Source: Domibacillus robiginosus (GTDB lineage: Bacteria; Bacillota; Bacilli; Bacillales; Domibacillaceae). From it: DNA of 64,000 bases. Shown here in pieces: positions 26,399 to 38,025 of this stretch. The notes beneath the pieces are model-generated. The model ran no database searches, had not been told where the DNA came from, and worked only from the letters and a program-made list of their open reading frames with translations. How positions within the stretch are numbered: the stretch's first letter is position 1; each line of letters opens with the position of its first letter. Where the stretch lies: contig NZ_LAHL01000009.1 of NCBI RefSeq assembly GCF_000966195.1, forward strand, positions 248,001 through 312,000, in the 5' to 3' direction. A program made the position numbers and the translations under genes.

Positions 26399-28465
26399 TT
26401 ATTTTACGAGAACAGCCGATACTTCTGCAAAATCAAGAATAAACCAGGCCAGCTGACTCATCATCGCTAAACGATTTTGTTTTAGTGCCTCGTCCTCCGC
26501 CATTACCATTGTGTTATCAAAATAGCCTTCAATGGCCGGCTTTAGAGAAGCAAGCAGGCTGAACCGGTCTTCTGCTGATGCTGTCTGGCTCCATTCGCTT
26601 TGCAGCTTTTCATACCCTTTGTACAAGTCAGCTTCTTGATCATTTTCAAACAATGAAGGGTTTACTGTGTGTTCACCCTCTGCTTTTCTGGAAATGTTGA
26701 CGATCCGGCTCAACGCCTCCATCGTTTCTTTGAAATCTGCCTCTTCTTTATGCGTCATCAACACAGCTGCTGTTTCTTCCATATCGGAAAGCGTGCCTGC
26801 TTTTGTCAACACAGCATCAATAATGTCATATCGAATGCCTTTTTCTTGGAGAATGTGCTTGACACGAAGCGAGAAGAATGAACTGATTTCTTCCTGCAGT
26901 GTTTCGGCTGTTTTATCGCCTACATTATCTGCAAGCACTTCTTTGATCGCAGCAGAGATCACGTCTTCAAGCGGTACATTCCAATTTTGCTCAAGCATTG
27001 TCTGCACAATACCCGCTGCCTGGCGGCGAAGTGCATATGGGTCTTGAGATCCGGTTGGGATAATTCCAACTGCAAAGCAGGCAGCGATTGTATCGAGCTT
27101 GTCTGCGATACTGACCAATGCACCTGTTTTCGTTGCTGGAACAGCATCATCGGCTGAACGCGGCATATAATGCTCATTCACGGCCACAGCTACTTCTTCT
27201 TTTTCCCCTTTTTGACGGGCATACTTTTCACCCATCACGCCCTGCAGTTCCGGGAATTCGTACACCATTTGTGTCACAAGGTCAAATTTGCAAATTTCTG
27301 CCGCGCGGTCTGCCAGCGTTTTTACTTCGTCTGTTGCACCAATTAGCTGGGCGAGACCTGCTGTAATGCGGCGAATCCGGGACACTTTTTCTGACAGAGT
27401 ACCAATTTTTTCGTGATATACAATTCTTTCTAGCTTTTGAAGAGAATCGGCAATCGGTGTTTTTTGATCTTCCTTATAAAAGAAATCGGCATCTGCTAAG
27501 CGGGCACGCAGAACTTTTTCATTGCCGCGCGCTACTTTTTCAATGGCATGGCTGTTGCCGTTACGAACCGTAATAAAATGAGGCAGCAGTGTGCCGTCTG
27601 CATGTTTAACCGGGAAGTAACGCTGGTGTTCCTTCATCGACGTAATCAGCACTTCTTCCGGCAGATCCAGAAACGCTTTATTGAATGAACCAGAAAGCGC
27701 CGTTGGATATTCAACCAGGTTATTCACTTCCTCTAAAAGCGATTCGTCTACAGGAATGGACCAGCTGTTTTGATTTTCCAGCTCTTTTAATTGAGCCAGG
27801 ATCATGCTGCGGCGTTCGTCAGGATCGGCAATGACAAATTCGCCTTTTAACGTATCCACATATGCTACTGGTTCTGAAACAAGGGTTGATGTGCCCAGGA
27901 ATCGGTGTCCGGCCGTTTGATTTCCGGCTTCAACATTTGCAACCTTTAATGAAATGACGTTTTGTCCAAACAGAGCTAATACCCATTTAATCGGACGCAC
28001 GTAGCGGATGTCATTGGAGCCCCACCGCATGTTTTTGCCGAATGTTAAAGAAAGCACAACATCTTCAAGTCCTGAAAGAAGCGCGGCTGTTTCCTGCCCT
28101 TTAACGAACTTTTTCAAATGCGCATATTCAACACCCTTTATTTCTTTAAAGTAAATGTCATCTGTTGTCATCCCCTGGCTCTTTGCAAATCCAATGGCTG
28201 CTTTTGACCACTCTCCACCTTCTGTCTGCGCAATTTTTTTAGCCGGGCCTTTTGCTTCTTCATTAATATCTTCCTGTGCTTCGGAAACATTTTTCACAAG
28301 GACAGCAAGACGTCTCGGAGTCGAATATGTTTGAACATCCTCAAAGCTGATGTTTAGCTCTGTTAAAAAAGCCACCGTTTTATCGCCAAGCTGCTTCATA
28401 GACTGCGTCACAAACCGGGCCGGCATTTCCTCCAGACCGATTTCCAATAAAAGATCTTTACTCAT
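26399..28465 (-). CDS. glyS: Glycyl-tRNA synthetase beta subunit GlyS
   Basis: GlyS is the beta chain of the bacterial alpha2-beta2 glycyl-tRNA synthetase and carries tRNA-binding and HD-like domains. The 688-residue protein starts with [14 protein letters not shown], the family hallmark, and contains [17 protein letters not shown]-like conserved text around residue 140. Its start overlaps the glyQ stop by eight bases, so the two chains are coupled. Control is by the T-box leader upstream of glyQ. The length fits the family. Confidence 0.97.
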   Translation of the reverse strand: MSKDLLLEIGLEEMPARFVTQSMKQLGDKTVAFLTELNISFEDVQTYSTPRRLAVLVKNVSEAQEDINEEAKGPAKKIAQTEGGEWSKAAIGFAKSQGMTTDDIYFKEIKGVEYAHLKKFVKGQETAALLSGLEDVVLSLTFGKNMRWGSNDIRYVRPIKWVLALFGQNVISLKVANVEAGNQTAGHRFLGTSTLVSEPVAYVDTLKGEFVIADPDERRSMILAQLKELENQNSWSIPVDESLLEEVNNLVEYPTALSGSFNKAFLDLPEEVLITSMKEHQRYFPVKHADGTLLPHFITVRNGNSHAIEKVARGNEKVLRARLADADFFYKEDQKTPIADSLQKLERIVYHEKIGTLSEKVSRIRRITAGLAQLIGATDEVKTLADRAAEICKFDLVTQMVYEFPELQGVMGEKYARQKGEKEEVAVAVNEHYMPRSADDAVPATKTGALVSIADKLDTIAACFAVGIIPTGSQDPYALRRQAAGIVQTMLEQNWNVPLEDVISAAIKEVLADNVGDKTAETLQEEISSFFSLRVKHILQEKGIRYDIIDAVLTKAGTLSDMEETAAVLMTHKEEADFKETMEALSRIVNISRKAEGEHTVNPSLFENDQEADLYKGYEKLQSEWSQTASAEDRFSLLASLKPAIEGYFDNTMVMAEDEALKQNRLAMMSQLAWFILDFAEVSAVLVK

Positions 28466-29348
28466 GAGCCGCGTCTCCTTTCCGGTTTAAAATCGGGAAG
28501 CCTAATTTTTCCCGCTCTTCATAAAATGTTTTCGCTACTTGACGGGCAAGATTCCGCATCCGTCCAATATAAGCTGTCCGTTCTGTAACCGAAATGGCTC
28601 CCCGGGCATCAAGAACGTTAAAAACATGCGAACATTTCAATACATAGTCGTATGCTGGATGAACAAGTCCCTCGTCCATTTGGCGCTTTGCTTCTTTTTC
28701 ATATACGCTGAACAAGTTAAACAGCATATCTGGATCAGACGTTTCAAATGTATATTTTGAATGCTCAAACTCCGGCTGATAAAAAATGTCATGCACAGTA
28801 AAACCGTCTGTCCATTCAAGTTCAAATACATTTTCTTTGTCTTGAATATACGAAGCCAGCCGTTCGATGCCATACGTAATTTCAACAGATACCGGCTTAC
28901 ACTCCAGTCCCCCAACCTGCTGGAAATATGTAAATTGAGTGATTTCCATTCCATCGAGCCATACTTCCCAGCCAAGACCTGCGCAGCCAAGCGATGGATT
29001 TTCCCAGTTGTCCTCTACAAAACGGATATCGTGTTCAAGCGGGTCAATGCCAAGTGCTTTTAATGAATCCAAATACAATTCCTGAATATTATCTGGAGAC
29101 GGCTTCATAATGACCTGGAATTGATGATGCTGATACAAACGGTTTGGGTTGTCTCCATACCGTCCATCTGCAGGACGGCGGGACGGCTCCACATAAGCAA
29201 CATTCCACGGCTCTGGCCCAATAGCCCGTAAAAACGTATAGGGACTCATCGTGCCTGCTCCTTTTTCTACATCGTACGCCTGCATTAAAATGCAGCCTTG
29301 ATCTGACCAATGCTTCTGGAGCGTTAAAATCATCTCTTGAATATTCAT
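28458..29348 (-). CDS. glyQ: Glycyl-tRNA synthetase alpha subunit GlyQ
   Basis: GlyQ is the catalytic alpha chain that activates glycine. The 296-residue protein shows the class II core in GlyQ form: [35 protein letters not shown] and [16 protein letters not shown]. The SD and ATG lie directly after a T-box leader. The C-terminal stretch [15 protein letters not shown] overlaps the start of glyS. Sequence and length match the two-subunit type used by Bacillus. Confidence 0.97.
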   Translation of the reverse strand: MNIQEMILTLQKHWSDQGCILMQAYDVEKGAGTMSPYTFLRAIGPEPWNVAYVEPSRRPADGRYGDNPNRLYQHHQFQVIMKPSPDNIQELYLDSLKALGIDPLEHDIRFVEDNWENPSLGCAGLGWEVWLDGMEITQFTYFQQVGGLECKPVSVEITYGIERLASYIQDKENVFELEWTDGFTVHDIFYQPEFEHSKYTFETSDPDMLFNLFSVYEKEAKRQMDEGLVHPAYDYVLKCSHVFNVLDARGAISVTERTAYIGRMRNLARQVAKTFYEEREKLGFPILNRKGDAAHE

Positions 29349-29445
29349 TTTACTTCCTCCTTTTTATCGATAAAGCACAGGACGCCCAATTCAGTGGGGC
29401 TTTAAGCTGGAGACGTTCCAGGGTACGGGTATTTTTGCTTAACAA

Positions 29446-29500
29446 CAAAAAAGCCCGTCCCTATGTAGCACAAAATTGTGTACATAGGGACGGGCTTTTA
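29446..29500 (-). terminator. T-box-controlled terminator upstream of glyQ
   Basis: AAAGCCCGTCCCTATGTA-type arms (29451-29467 and 29481-29499) form a long stem. A run of T residues follows on the minus strand. The competing antiterminator would pair the T-box with the 5' arm. Confidence 0.88.
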
Positions 29501-29690
29501 CCCGCGGTTCCACCCTATTTGCCATAATGGCCGCTTTCTTTAAAACGTGCTCCAGAGTGCCCCTTCAGCCGCTTTCTTTACCTGGCTTGCACCATCCCAG
29601 GCTCGCTTCGAAAGAAAATCATGCTTACTTGTTTCCTTCACTGCACTTGATTATTTGCTTTTGTCTATTAAACGGTAATGCATATCGCCC
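29446..29690 (-). ncRNA. T-box riboswitch of glyQS
   Basis: The leader contains the canonical T-box AGGGTGGAACCGCGGG (29501-29517 on the minus strand) directly upstream of a strong terminator. The terminator has a 17-bp stem around 29451-29499 with a T-run. The GGATGGTGCAAGCC-type stem near 29590 is also typical. Uncharged glycyl-tRNA should stabilise the antiterminator. I could not place the specifier codon securely, so glycine specificity is inferred from the downstream genes. This leader explains the 348-base gap between glyQ and recO. Confidence 0.93.
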
Positions 29691-29696
29691 TTTTTG

Positions 29697-30470
29697 TCAA
29701 TCATCCGCTTCATCTTTTTTAAAGACATTTTCAAATCGTTCCATTTGCTCCAAAAACCGGCGTGACTTTAAAAACAAGCCGGCATATTCATCGTAATACA
29801 TCGAAATAGCCGCTCGCAGTTCTTTTTTTGTAGATTCTTTTACGTCAATAGAGCCGAGTCTGTCAAGATCAAAAAAATAAAAAAGCCGCAGCAGTCGGAT
29901 CGCGGCCGGTGAAAGAGGCAAATAATAAGGATCTTTATCGAAACAACGGTGGCAGATTAAGCCGTTTTCCCGAATAGAAAACCCGAAGTTTCCTTCGGTT
30001 TCTCCACACACCGCACAGGAAGAAAGCTCAGGACGGAGCCCGACCTGCGACAGCATTTTCATTTCAAAAATGTTGGTAACAATAGCTGGATCCATTCCAT
30101 CGTTGATATACGCAAGACTTTTACGTACAAGTTCAAACAGCGGTGCGCCTGCTTCTCCGTCTTCGGTCGTTCGGTCTGTGAGCTCTACAATATAAGCTGC
30201 ATAAGCTGTTTTCAGCAAATCTTCCCGTATATGACGCATCGAATCAAGCGCTTCTCCCTGCTGCATTGTGCCAAGTCCCCGGCCGCCCTGCACAAGAAAA
30301 TACCCATGAGTAAACGGCTGGGTAACACCGGAAAGTCGGCTGTTTGTTTTTTTTGCTCCTCGTGCAACAGCAGCTCTTTTGCCTTTTTCACGTGTCAGCA
30401 TGGTCACGATCTTATTTGTTTCCCCGTAATCATTGGTCCGGAGCACGATGCCTTCCCATTTTTCAAGCAT
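29697..30470 (-). CDS. recO: DNA repair protein RecO
   Basis: RecO loads RecA on SSB-coated DNA during recombinational repair. From the ATG at 30470 ([26 protein letters not shown]) it has 257 residues. They include an N-terminal OB fold and a zinc site made of CAVCGE and CHRC (near residues 145-175). The frame extends three codons further upstream without an SD. It follows era by 23 bases. yqzL, which lies between these genes in B. subtilis, is missing. Confidence 0.94.
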   Translation of the reverse strand: MLEKWEGIVLRTNDYGETNKIVTMLTREKGKRAAVARGAKKTNSRLSGVTQPFTHGYFLVQGGRGLGTMQQGEALDSMRHIREDLLKTAYAAYIVELTDRTTEDGEAGAPLFELVRKSLAYINDGMDPAIVTNIFEMKMLSQVGLRPELSSCAVCGETEGNFGFSIRENGLICHRCFDKDPYYLPLSPAAIRLLRLFYFFDLDRLGSIDVKESTKKELRAAISMYYDEYAGLFLKSRRFLEQMERFENVFKKDEADD

Positions 30471-30493
30471 GCTGCCCACTCCTTCTCAAGCCG

Positions 30494-32161
<1,668 letters not shown>

Positions 32162-32184
<23 letters not shown>

Positions 32185-32632
32185 CCAAAATATCTTTTTG
32201 ACGGCTGAACATCTTTTTTTCATCTTGTTCATTCATATGGTCATAGCCAAGAAGATGCAAAAAGCCATGAACGGTTAAAAAACCAAGCTCCCGTTCAAAA
32301 GAATGACCATATTCTTCTGCCTGCTCCTTTGCCCGGTCAATGGAAATAATAATATCTCCCAATACTCGAGGCAGATCTGTACCGGTAATAGCCACTTCAT
32401 CTTCCCCCATTTCCTCAAGGGCAAATGAAATCACATCGGTTGGCGCATCTTTGTCCCGGTAATCACGGTTAATTTCCTGAATGCGTTCATTGGTAACGAA
32501 TGTAACAGAAACCTCGCTGCCATCCGGTACTGATTCCTTCACAGCTGCTAGCTGCAGCAATTCCTCAGAAAGCTTTTCCGCTCCCTCATTAAGTTCGTTC
32601 GTTTCGTCTAAAAAATCAATGACGAGTGCCAT
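32162..32632 (-). CDS. ybeY: Endoribonuclease YbeY (rRNA maturation factor)
   Basis: YbeY is a single-strand endoribonuclease needed for 16S rRNA 3' processing and ribosome quality control. From the ATG at 32632 ([13 protein letters not shown]) it has 156 residues with the zinc motif [11 protein letters not shown] (three His) near the C-terminus and [18 protein letters not shown] in the middle. It overlaps the phoH stop by 17 bases. In B. subtilis pgpH (yqfF) lies between phoH and ybeY, and here it is absent. Confidence 0.95.
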
Positions 32633-33605
32633 GCCGGCCATCTCCTTTTTCCGCTTTCTCATATGCTGTAATCACTTTTGCTACAAGCGGATGACGCACA
32701 ACATCTGCCCCTGATAAATGAACAAATGAAATACCATGCGTATTGCTAAGAATCTCCTCTGCTGAAACAAGCCCTGAAACTGCTCCTTTTGGCAGATCGA
32801 TTTGTGTACGGTCGCCGGTAATGACCATTTTCGAACCGAAGCCAAGACGTGTTAAAAACATTTTCATCTGGGCATTCGTTGTATTTTGCGCTTCGTCTAA
32901 AATAACAAAGGCATCATCAAGCGTACGGCCCCGCATGTAAGCAAGCGGTGCTACTTCAATGGTTCCACGTTCAATCATACGCTCTGTATGCTCTGCTCCG
33001 AGAACATCATGGAGTGCATCGTACAGAGGGCGCAGATATGGATCGACTTTTTCTTTTAAGTCCCCTGGCAGAAAGCCAAGGCTTTCGCCTGCTTCAACAG
33101 CTGGACGCGTTAAAATAATACGCTTTACCTGGCTGTTTTTCAATGCACGCACAGCCATTACAACGGCGAGATAGGTTTTCCCGGTTCCAGCCGGTCCGAT
33201 ACCAAACACAAGATCTTTACTGCGAATAGCTTCGATATAATCCCGCTGTCCCAGTGTTTTAATGCGAATGGATTTGCCTTTTGCGTTTTTTGTGATTTCT
33301 TCTTCATACAATTCGTCTAAATATTCAATAGTGCCATTTTTAGCCATCTGTACAGCATTAATGACATCGCGTTCACTTATGTTGATTTGCTTGCGAATGA
33401 CAGCAAGCAGCTGCTCTACCACTATCCGTGCTTTTTCAACGTTTTCAGCAGTTCCAGACAAATGAACCGCTTCTCCCCGTGTAACCATTGATACGTGGAA
33501 TTCCTCTTCCATGATCGTCAAATGACGATCAGAAACGCCGAATAATAGGACGGCTTCGTTTTGGTCGCCGAGGGCGACGGCTGCTGACTTTAATTCTTCC
33601 TGCAT
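32616..33605 (-). CDS. phoH: PhoH family ATPase (YbeZ type)
   Basis: PhoH-like P-loop ATPases are often paired with YbeY and are thought to assist RNA metabolism. The 329-residue protein has an N-terminal KH-like region (about 20-90) and then the ATPase domain with [13 protein letters not shown] (near 137) and Walker B-like [10 protein letters not shown]. The gene lies downstream of yqfD and overlaps ybeY directly. An SD-like AGGAGAAT is visible upstream of the ATG. Confidence 0.93.
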   Translation of the reverse strand: MQEELKSAAVALGDQNEAVLLFGVSDRHLTIMEEEFHVSMVTRGEAVHLSGTAENVEKARIVVEQLLAVIRKQINISERDVINAVQMAKNGTIEYLDELYEEEITKNAKGKSIRIKTLGQRDYIEAIRSKDLVFGIGPAGTGKTYLAVVMAVRALKNSQVKRIILTRPAVEAGESLGFLPGDLKEKVDPYLRPLYDALHDVLGAEHTERMIERGTIEVAPLAYMRGRTLDDAFVILDEAQNTTNAQMKMFLTRLGFGSKMVITGDRTQIDLPKGAVSGLVSAEEILSNTHGISFVHLSGADVVRHPLVAKVITAYEKAEKGDGRHGTRH

Positions 33606-33630
33606 TCAATCATTCTCCTTAGCTGCCACG

Positions 33631-34758
33631 TTAGTGAATTGCAATATTTTCAAGTACTTGGAAGTGTATAATCACTTTTACTTTACCACTTTCAGCCCGC
33701 TTCTGTAAAACGTTTTCGCCTGTTATAACTGCTTCTTTAGGCAGTTTAGCCATTAATGCTGCCTTCGCTGCCTGAATGACTCTTTTTTCTTGTTCCGCTT
33801 CTGATTCGACTGTGCCAGCTCGTTTTAAAGAATAATCCGTTTCAGTCCGTAATGAGAACGGGAGCTGATAAGAAAAGAAGTGAAAAGAATAACGATTTTC
33901 TTCGGTTTGAACCGGTCCTTTCAAAGAAGAAGGATCCCATAAACTATATTCTTTTTCTCCAATTGAAAAAAAGATATGTTTTCTTTTTTCCCCATTTCGT
34001 GTTTTTAATGCGTTGCCTCCAAGTGTAACGGTTGCTTTATACCATGTTTCTGCTGTGACAGTACCAGCAGCCGGCTTTTTTTTCGTCCCTTTAATTAACG
34101 GGTCCCCTGCTTCTACAAAGTCGCCTCGTCGAATCTCCGCGACACCATACTTGATGAACATGTCATGGACCACGCCCGATTTCGCTGCTCTTACGTGTCG
34201 CGTTTTTGCTGTATCAAGCGCTGGCGGCTTCTCAGAAGAAACGTCTACTACATAAACAACACCTTTTTTCTGAATCAAAAAACGGACCACACCCGGTATA
34301 TTTTGAACAGCACGTCTTGAAATTTCTTCTGTATTCACATCATGCAGCTGAATAGCGCCTTCTCGAACCCCTTCTTTTTTAAGAAAAGTTCGGATGTCTC
34401 TTTCCAGTTCGGCATCTGCTCCCTGTATATCGATTCGGATGATCATTGCGGACAATAAAATCATCAAAATAAAAAAGCAGATGCTGGTGAGTAAAAATGG
34501 TGTAAAGCGCATAATCCGCTTTTTCAGAAAAGGAAGGCCAGTCCGTTCCTTAAACCGAACCTTGCCTTTAAAATGCCTTGCTTCCTGCCGAAGCTTTCCC
34601 AGGTCTTCCAGACAAAGGCTAAATTGGACTTCATTCTGGCGGCTGTATTGCAGATTTTTTAACGTGACGCCGCGCTGGTGCAGTCTGCCAGGAAACAAAG
34701 GGGCCTCTTCTCCTCTGACCAGCACGGTTACAGCGCCTTTTAAAAAAAAGTCAGCCAC
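33631..34758 (-). CDS. yqfD: Sporulation protein YqfD
   Basis: The 375-residue protein has a small N-terminal domain (about 1-90), one membrane segment (about 93-112, FLLTSICFFILMILL) and an extracytoplasmic domain. The phrase GVVHDMFIKYGVAEIRRGDFVEAGDPLI resembles lipoyl/hairpin-type folds of the YqfD family. In B. subtilis YqfD is required for efficient sporulation. It overlaps yqfC by eight bases, so the two are coupled. I see no sporulation sigma promoter with confidence. Confidence 0.88.
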   Translation of the reverse strand: MADFFLKGAVTVLVRGEEAPLFPGRLHQRGVTLKNLQYSRQNEVQFSLCLEDLGKLRQEARHFKGKVRFKERTGLPFLKKRIMRFTPFLLTSICFFILMILLSAMIIRIDIQGADAELERDIRTFLKKEGVREGAIQLHDVNTEEISRRAVQNIPGVVRFLIQKKGVVYVVDVSSEKPPALDTAKTRHVRAAKSGVVHDMFIKYGVAEIRRGDFVEAGDPLIKGTKKKPAAGTVTAETWYKATVTLGGNALKTRNGEKRKHIFFSIGEKEYSLWDPSSLKGPVQTEENRYSFHFFSYQLPFSLRTETDYSLKRAGTVESEAEQEKRVIQAAKAALMAKLPKEAVITGENVLQKRAESGKVKVIIHFQVLENIAIH

Positions 34759-35017
34759 TTCTTTTTTCCTTTAAACAAACGCTTGTCATCGTTCCTTCAA
34801 TGACTACTTCAGAAGGCATTAATTCAATGACCTCCAGCGATTTCCCCTGTATTTCAAGCAAAGCATCCGACAGCTGGATGCGCACAGTTTGGTCGGTAAA
34901 TTGCTCGAGTTTTTCAGCGTTGTAAACTGTCACTTTGTTCATGCCAATAATTACGACTCTTGGAATGCGGCCGACAGCGTCTTCTGGCAGTCCAGCCATT
35001 TTCCCCATCCATTTCAT
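34751..35017 (-). CDS. yqfC: Sporulation protein YqfC
   Basis: This small protein of 88 residues starts at ATG 35017, behind AAAGGGGCG (MKWMGKMAGLPED). It contains the family pattern of a PED/IPRV segment followed by beta-rich sequence with G-N-K-VTVYN and SEVVIEGTMTSV. It corresponds to B. subtilis YqfC, expressed in sporulation together with yqfD. The molecular role is unknown. The frame also opens at 35041 without a good SD. Confidence 0.85.
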   Translation of the reverse strand: MKWMGKMAGLPEDAVGRIPRVVIIGMNKVTVYNAEKLEQFTDQTVRIQLSDALLEIQGKSLEVIELMPSEVVIEGTMTSVCLKEKRSG

Positions 35018-35068
35018 TAAAAACGCCCCTTTCTTTTTCATATATGTATGAAAAAAAAGGGGCCCTCA

Positions 35069-35419
35069 TCACTTTTTGCGTTTAGACTTTGGCGGACCGA
35101 GGATTTCAGACAGTACAATGCCTTTTACCATATCTTCTCCAGTCCAGGTATCGATTACAGAAATCGATTCTTGTTTTTTTATTCGACTTGCCCGGACAGG
35201 ACGCGACGGCTTTTCATCTGCTCTGGCTGCCTTTTGTATGTGCGGCTGCCTTGATTCTGTCTCCATCGCTGCCTGTGCTTTTGCTTTTTGTTCTTCAAGC
35301 CGTCTGGTTAAGTCTTTCGCTTTACGTTCTGCTTGCTGTTTATTGGGTTTAGTTGTTTCCTGCTTTTCCTTTTTGTTGAAAAGCATCGAGATCAAACCGG
35401 CAATAATGGCAAAGATCAA
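35069..35419 (-). CDS. Small membrane-anchored coiled-coil protein (yqfB-like position)
   Basis: The 116-residue product has a short hydrophobic N-terminus (about 1-14, IFAIIAGLISML) followed by a highly charged Lys/Glu/Gln-rich stretch (15-60) typical of a coiled coil. A basic C-terminal half ends KSKRKK. It is third in the operon with the short NfeD protein and floA, the position of B. subtilis yqfB in the SigW-controlled yqeZ-yqfA-yqfB operon. The start is unusual. The only canonical start is TTG 35419, although the best SD (AAGGGGG) lies 16 bases upstream of it. The function is unknown. Confidence 0.62.
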   Translation of the reverse strand: MIFAIIAGLISMLFNKKEKQETTKPNKQQAERKAKDLTRRLEEQKAKAQAAMETESRQPHIQKAARADEKPSRPVRASRIKKQESISVIDTWTGEDMVKGIVLSEILGPPKSKRKK

Positions 35420-35450
35420 AGCTTCTATTGCGATGACCCCCTTACGTTAA

Positions 35451-36446
35451 TTAATCCTGCTTATGGTCTTTTTTCTTATCCCCCAGGCCGCTGATGGCAT
35501 CGCGCATGTCCGTGTCTGCTGAAAGGTTCTGGATATTCAAATAATCCATAACGCCGATATTACCGGCACGCAGTGCTTCACCCATCGCAAGTGGTACATC
35601 CGCTTCTGCTTCTACAACTTTTGCCCGCATTTCTTCTACGCGCGCTTTCATTTCCTGCTCTTTTGCTACCGCCATCGCACGGCGCTCTTCTGCTTTTGCC
35701 TGGGCAATGTTTTTATCTGCTTCAGCTTGCTCTGTCTGCAGCTCGGCCCCGATATTTTTACCGATGTCTACATCCGCAATATCAATGGACAAAATTTCAA
35801 AAGCCGTACCGGAATCCAGCCCTTTATTTAAAACGGTTTGTGAAATCATATCCGGATTTTCTAATACTTTTTTGTGGTGATCACTTGAACCAATGGTAGA
35901 AACAATCCCTTCACCAACACGTGCGACAATTGTTTCTTCCCCGGCTCCCCCGACCAGACGGTCAATATTCGCACGTACAGTGATACGCGCTTTTGCTTTT
36001 ACTTCAATTCCATTCATCGCCACACCTGCAATAAAAGGCGTTTCGATCACTTTCGGATTAACGCTCATTTGAACAGCTTCGAGAACATCACGGCCGGCAA
36101 GATCAATCGCAGCCGCACGTTCAAATGTTAGCTCAATATTCGCGCGGTGTGCTGCAATAAGCGCGTTTACAACACGGTCAACATTTCCGCCTGCCAGGTA
36201 ATGGCTTTCTAGTTGGTTAATTGTTAATCCAAGTCCTGCTTTTGATGCTTTAATAAGCGGGTTCACTACGCGGCTTGGTATAACCCGGCGCAGGCGCATG
36301 CCGACTAATGTAAAGATACTAATTTTCACACCGGCCGCCAGCGCGGAAATCCAAAGCGCCACCGGGACAAGCGTTAATAAAATGCTAAGTACAATAATGA
36401 CGCCGATAACGGCCGCAATCAAAAGAACAGTATTTCCTATAACCAT
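35451..36446 (-). CDS. floA: Flotillin-like protein FloA
   Basis: FloA (YqfA) forms dynamic membrane assemblies that influence membrane fluidity and protein complexes. The 331-residue protein has an N-terminal membrane hairpin (about 5-45), a central SPFH-like domain (about 70-230) and a C-terminal Ala/Glu-rich coiled coil (about 235-295, [21 protein letters not shown]). It lies 15 bases after the NfeD-type gene in a SigW-type operon, matching B. subtilis yqeZ-yqfA. NfeD-family partners are usual for flotillins. Confidence 0.96.
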   Translation of the reverse strand: MVIGNTVLLIAAVIGVIIVLSILLTLVPVALWISALAAGVKISIFTLVGMRLRRVIPSRVVNPLIKASKAGLGLTINQLESHYLAGGNVDRVVNALIAAHRANIELTFERAAAIDLAGRDVLEAVQMSVNPKVIETPFIAGVAMNGIEVKAKARITVRANIDRLVGGAGEETIVARVGEGIVSTIGSSDHHKKVLENPDMISQTVLNKGLDSGTAFEILSIDIADVDIGKNIGAELQTEQAEADKNIAQAKAEERRAMAVAKEQEMKARVEEMRAKVVEAEADVPLAMGEALRAGNIGVMDYLNIQNLSADTDMRDAISGLGDKKKDHKQD

Positions 36447-36461
36447 ACGTTCATTCCTCCT

Positions 36462-37166
36462 CTAGGATTCAATCTCTCTCACTACTACGCGGACCCCTTC
36501 TGTTTTTACAACAGCTACTTCTGCTCCAGAAGCAATGAAAACGCCTTCTGCTACTGCATCAATACGCTCTCCTTCAATAACAACTGTCCCAGATGGCCGA
36601 AGCGGCGTTTTTGTTTTCCCCACTTTGCCAATTAAATCTGTACGATTAACATTTGACACGTAACCACTTTCCGTATTCGTCGAGTCGCTTAAGATGAATT
36701 TCTTAAAAAATCTCATTTCTTTTCCCAACACCTTTACCATCAAAATCAGTACTACTGTTGCTACTAAAAAGGCGATCAACAGGGAAATAGCCATCCATAG
36801 CATGCTTGCACCAGCAAAAAGCACTCCCGCTGCAAAAAGCAGGAAGCCCAGAAAGCCTACGATGCCGCCCGGCAAAATCACTTCTGCGAGAATAAAAAAG
36901 ACACCGAATAAAATAAGCAGTACAGTTGATACACCGGCATCTCCTGACATCATATGACCCGCTGTAAAGATCATGAGTGCGAGTGTGCTTGCTATGCCAG
37001 GCAGGCCAAAGCCAGGTGTGAATAATTCCAAAATAAAACCTGTCAGCATAACTGATAATAATATGATGATGACAATTGGATGCGTAGCAAAACCAATGAA
37101 ACCGCCTTCCCAATCAAATGCAGCTAAAATTGGAAAACTCACAAGCAGCCCTGTCTCTTTTCTCAT
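36462..37166 (-). CDS. Short NfeD-family protein (YqeZ type without protease domain)
   Basis: This NfeD-like partner of FloA has 234 residues. The N-terminal 25 residues are followed by about five membrane helices (about 28-145) and a C-terminal OB-fold domain (about 170-232, LIGKVGKTKTPLRPSGTVVIEGE). B. subtilis YqeZ is about 437 residues and begins with a ClpP-like serine protease domain. That domain is absent here, and the gene starts with a good SD (GAAAAGGA) right after its promoter. It is either a natural short form or the product of an old deletion. SigW control is predicted from the promoter at 37210-37236. Confidence 0.85.
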   Translation of the reverse strand: MRKETGLLVSFPILAAFDWEGGFIGFATHPIVIIILLSVMLTGFILELFTPGFGLPGIASTLALMIFTAGHMMSGDAGVSTVLLILFGVFFILAEVILPGGIVGFLGFLLFAAGVLFAGASMLWMAISLLIAFLVATVVLILMVKVLGKEMRFFKKFILSDSTNTESGYVSNVNRTDLIGKVGKTKTPLRPSGTVVIEGERIDAVAEGVFIASGAEVAVVKTEGVRVVVREIES

Positions 37167-37209
37167 TTAAATCCTTTTCACCGCCTTCCTATTGATTGTT
37201 TCTTGTGTA

Positions 37210-37236
37210 TACGGAATAAACAAGCAAAAAGTTTCA
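37210..37236 (-). promoter_or_regulatory. SigW-type promoter of the nfeD-floA operon
   Basis: On the minus strand TGAAAC (37231-37236) and CGTA (37210-37213) are separated by 17 bases. This is an exact match to the SigW -35 and -10 consensus. B. subtilis yqeZ-yqfA-yqfB is a known SigW operon, so envelope-stress control appears conserved. Confidence 0.88.
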
Positions 37237-37246
37237 TAAAATAAAA

Positions 37247-37281
37247 TAAAAAACTGCCGCCCCATGAAGGACGGCAGTTTT
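37247..37281 (-). terminator. Terminator of rpsU-yqeY
   Basis: AAAACTGCCG (37250-37259) and CGGCAGTTTT (37272-37281) form a 10-bp stem. A T-rich tail follows on the minus strand, directly after the yqeY stop. Confidence 0.87.
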
Positions 37282-37728
37282 TTAGGAAAGCTTTTCTTGA
37301 ACAAGACGGTTGACAAGCGAGCCATCTGCTTTGCCTTTTACCTGTGGCATAAGCGCAGCCATCACTTTCCCCATATCTGATTTTGCAGAAGCACCTGTGT
37401 CAGCAATCGTTTTGTCCACAATAGCTGATACTTCCTCTTCCGAAAGCTGTTCCGGCATATATTCGTTCACGTAAGTCAGTTCAGTCTGAATTTTGGCCAC
37501 AAGATCCTCACGGCCAGCTTTTTCAAACTCGTGGAGGGAGTCTTTGCGCTGTTTCACTTCGCGAGAAAGGACTGTCAGTTCTTCCTCTTCCGTCAGGTCG
37601 CGGCCGCCTGCTTTAATGCTTTCATTTTGCAATGCAGCTTTCAGCATGCGGATGACTGTCAGCTTTTCTTTCTCTTTGTTCTTCATCGCTTGCTTCATCT
37701 CGTCATTAAGACGTCCGAGAAGACTCAT
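37282..37728 (-). CDS. yqeY: GatB/YqeY domain protein YqeY
   Basis: The 148-residue helical protein is related to the C-terminal tRNA-binding domain of GatB. The family text [26 protein letters not shown] and [19 protein letters not shown] is clear. It may assist tRNA-dependent amidation, but its exact role is not settled. It lies 14 bases after rpsU and is expressed with it; a strong terminator follows. Confidence 0.93.
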   Translation of the reverse strand: MSLLGRLNDEMKQAMKNKEKEKLTVIRMLKAALQNESIKAGGRDLTEEEELTVLSREVKQRKDSLHEFEKAGREDLVAKIQTELTYVNEYMPEQLSEEEVSAIVDKTIADTGASAKSDMGKVMAALMPQVKGKADGSLVNRLVQEKLS

Positions 37729-37742
37729 ATAAAAACCTCCTC

Positions 37743-37916
37743 TTAGAACTTACGTTTACGAGCTGCTTCTGATTTCTTTTTGCGTTTCACGCTTGGTTTT
37801 TCATAAAATTCGCGCTTTCTGTACTCCTGCAGGGTGCCAGTTTTAGAAACAGTTTTCTTGAAACGGCGAAGAGCATCCTCAAGCGATTCGTTTTTGCGAA
37901 CAACAGTTTTTGACAT
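37743..37916 (-). CDS. rpsU: Ribosomal protein bS21
   Basis: bS21 is a basic 30S protein of 57 residues ([20 protein letters not shown] onward). An SD GGAGGG precedes it at a suitable distance. The frame extends upstream to 37940, but the family start is clear. It heads the rpsU-yqeY transcript behind a near-consensus SigA promoter. In B. subtilis loss of this protein affects motility and biofilm formation. Confidence 0.97.
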   Translation of the reverse strand: MSKTVVRKNESLEDALRRFKKTVSKTGTLQEYRKREFYEKPSVKRKKKSEAARKRKF

Positions 37917-37969
37917 TTCTTTTTCCCTCCCTCCGAACACATTACGATGGAAATTCCATGTACTGCACT

Positions 37970-37998
37970 ATTATAATACATGCATCATATTCGGTCAA
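37970..37998 (-). promoter_or_regulatory. SigA-type promoter of rpsU-yqeY
   Basis: On the minus strand TTGACC (37993-37998) and TATAAT (37970-37975) are 17 bases apart, a near-consensus promoter with a leader of about 45 bases. Confidence 0.85.
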
Positions 37999-38025
37999 GA
38001 AACTTTCTTTACAAAAGGTAGATAA

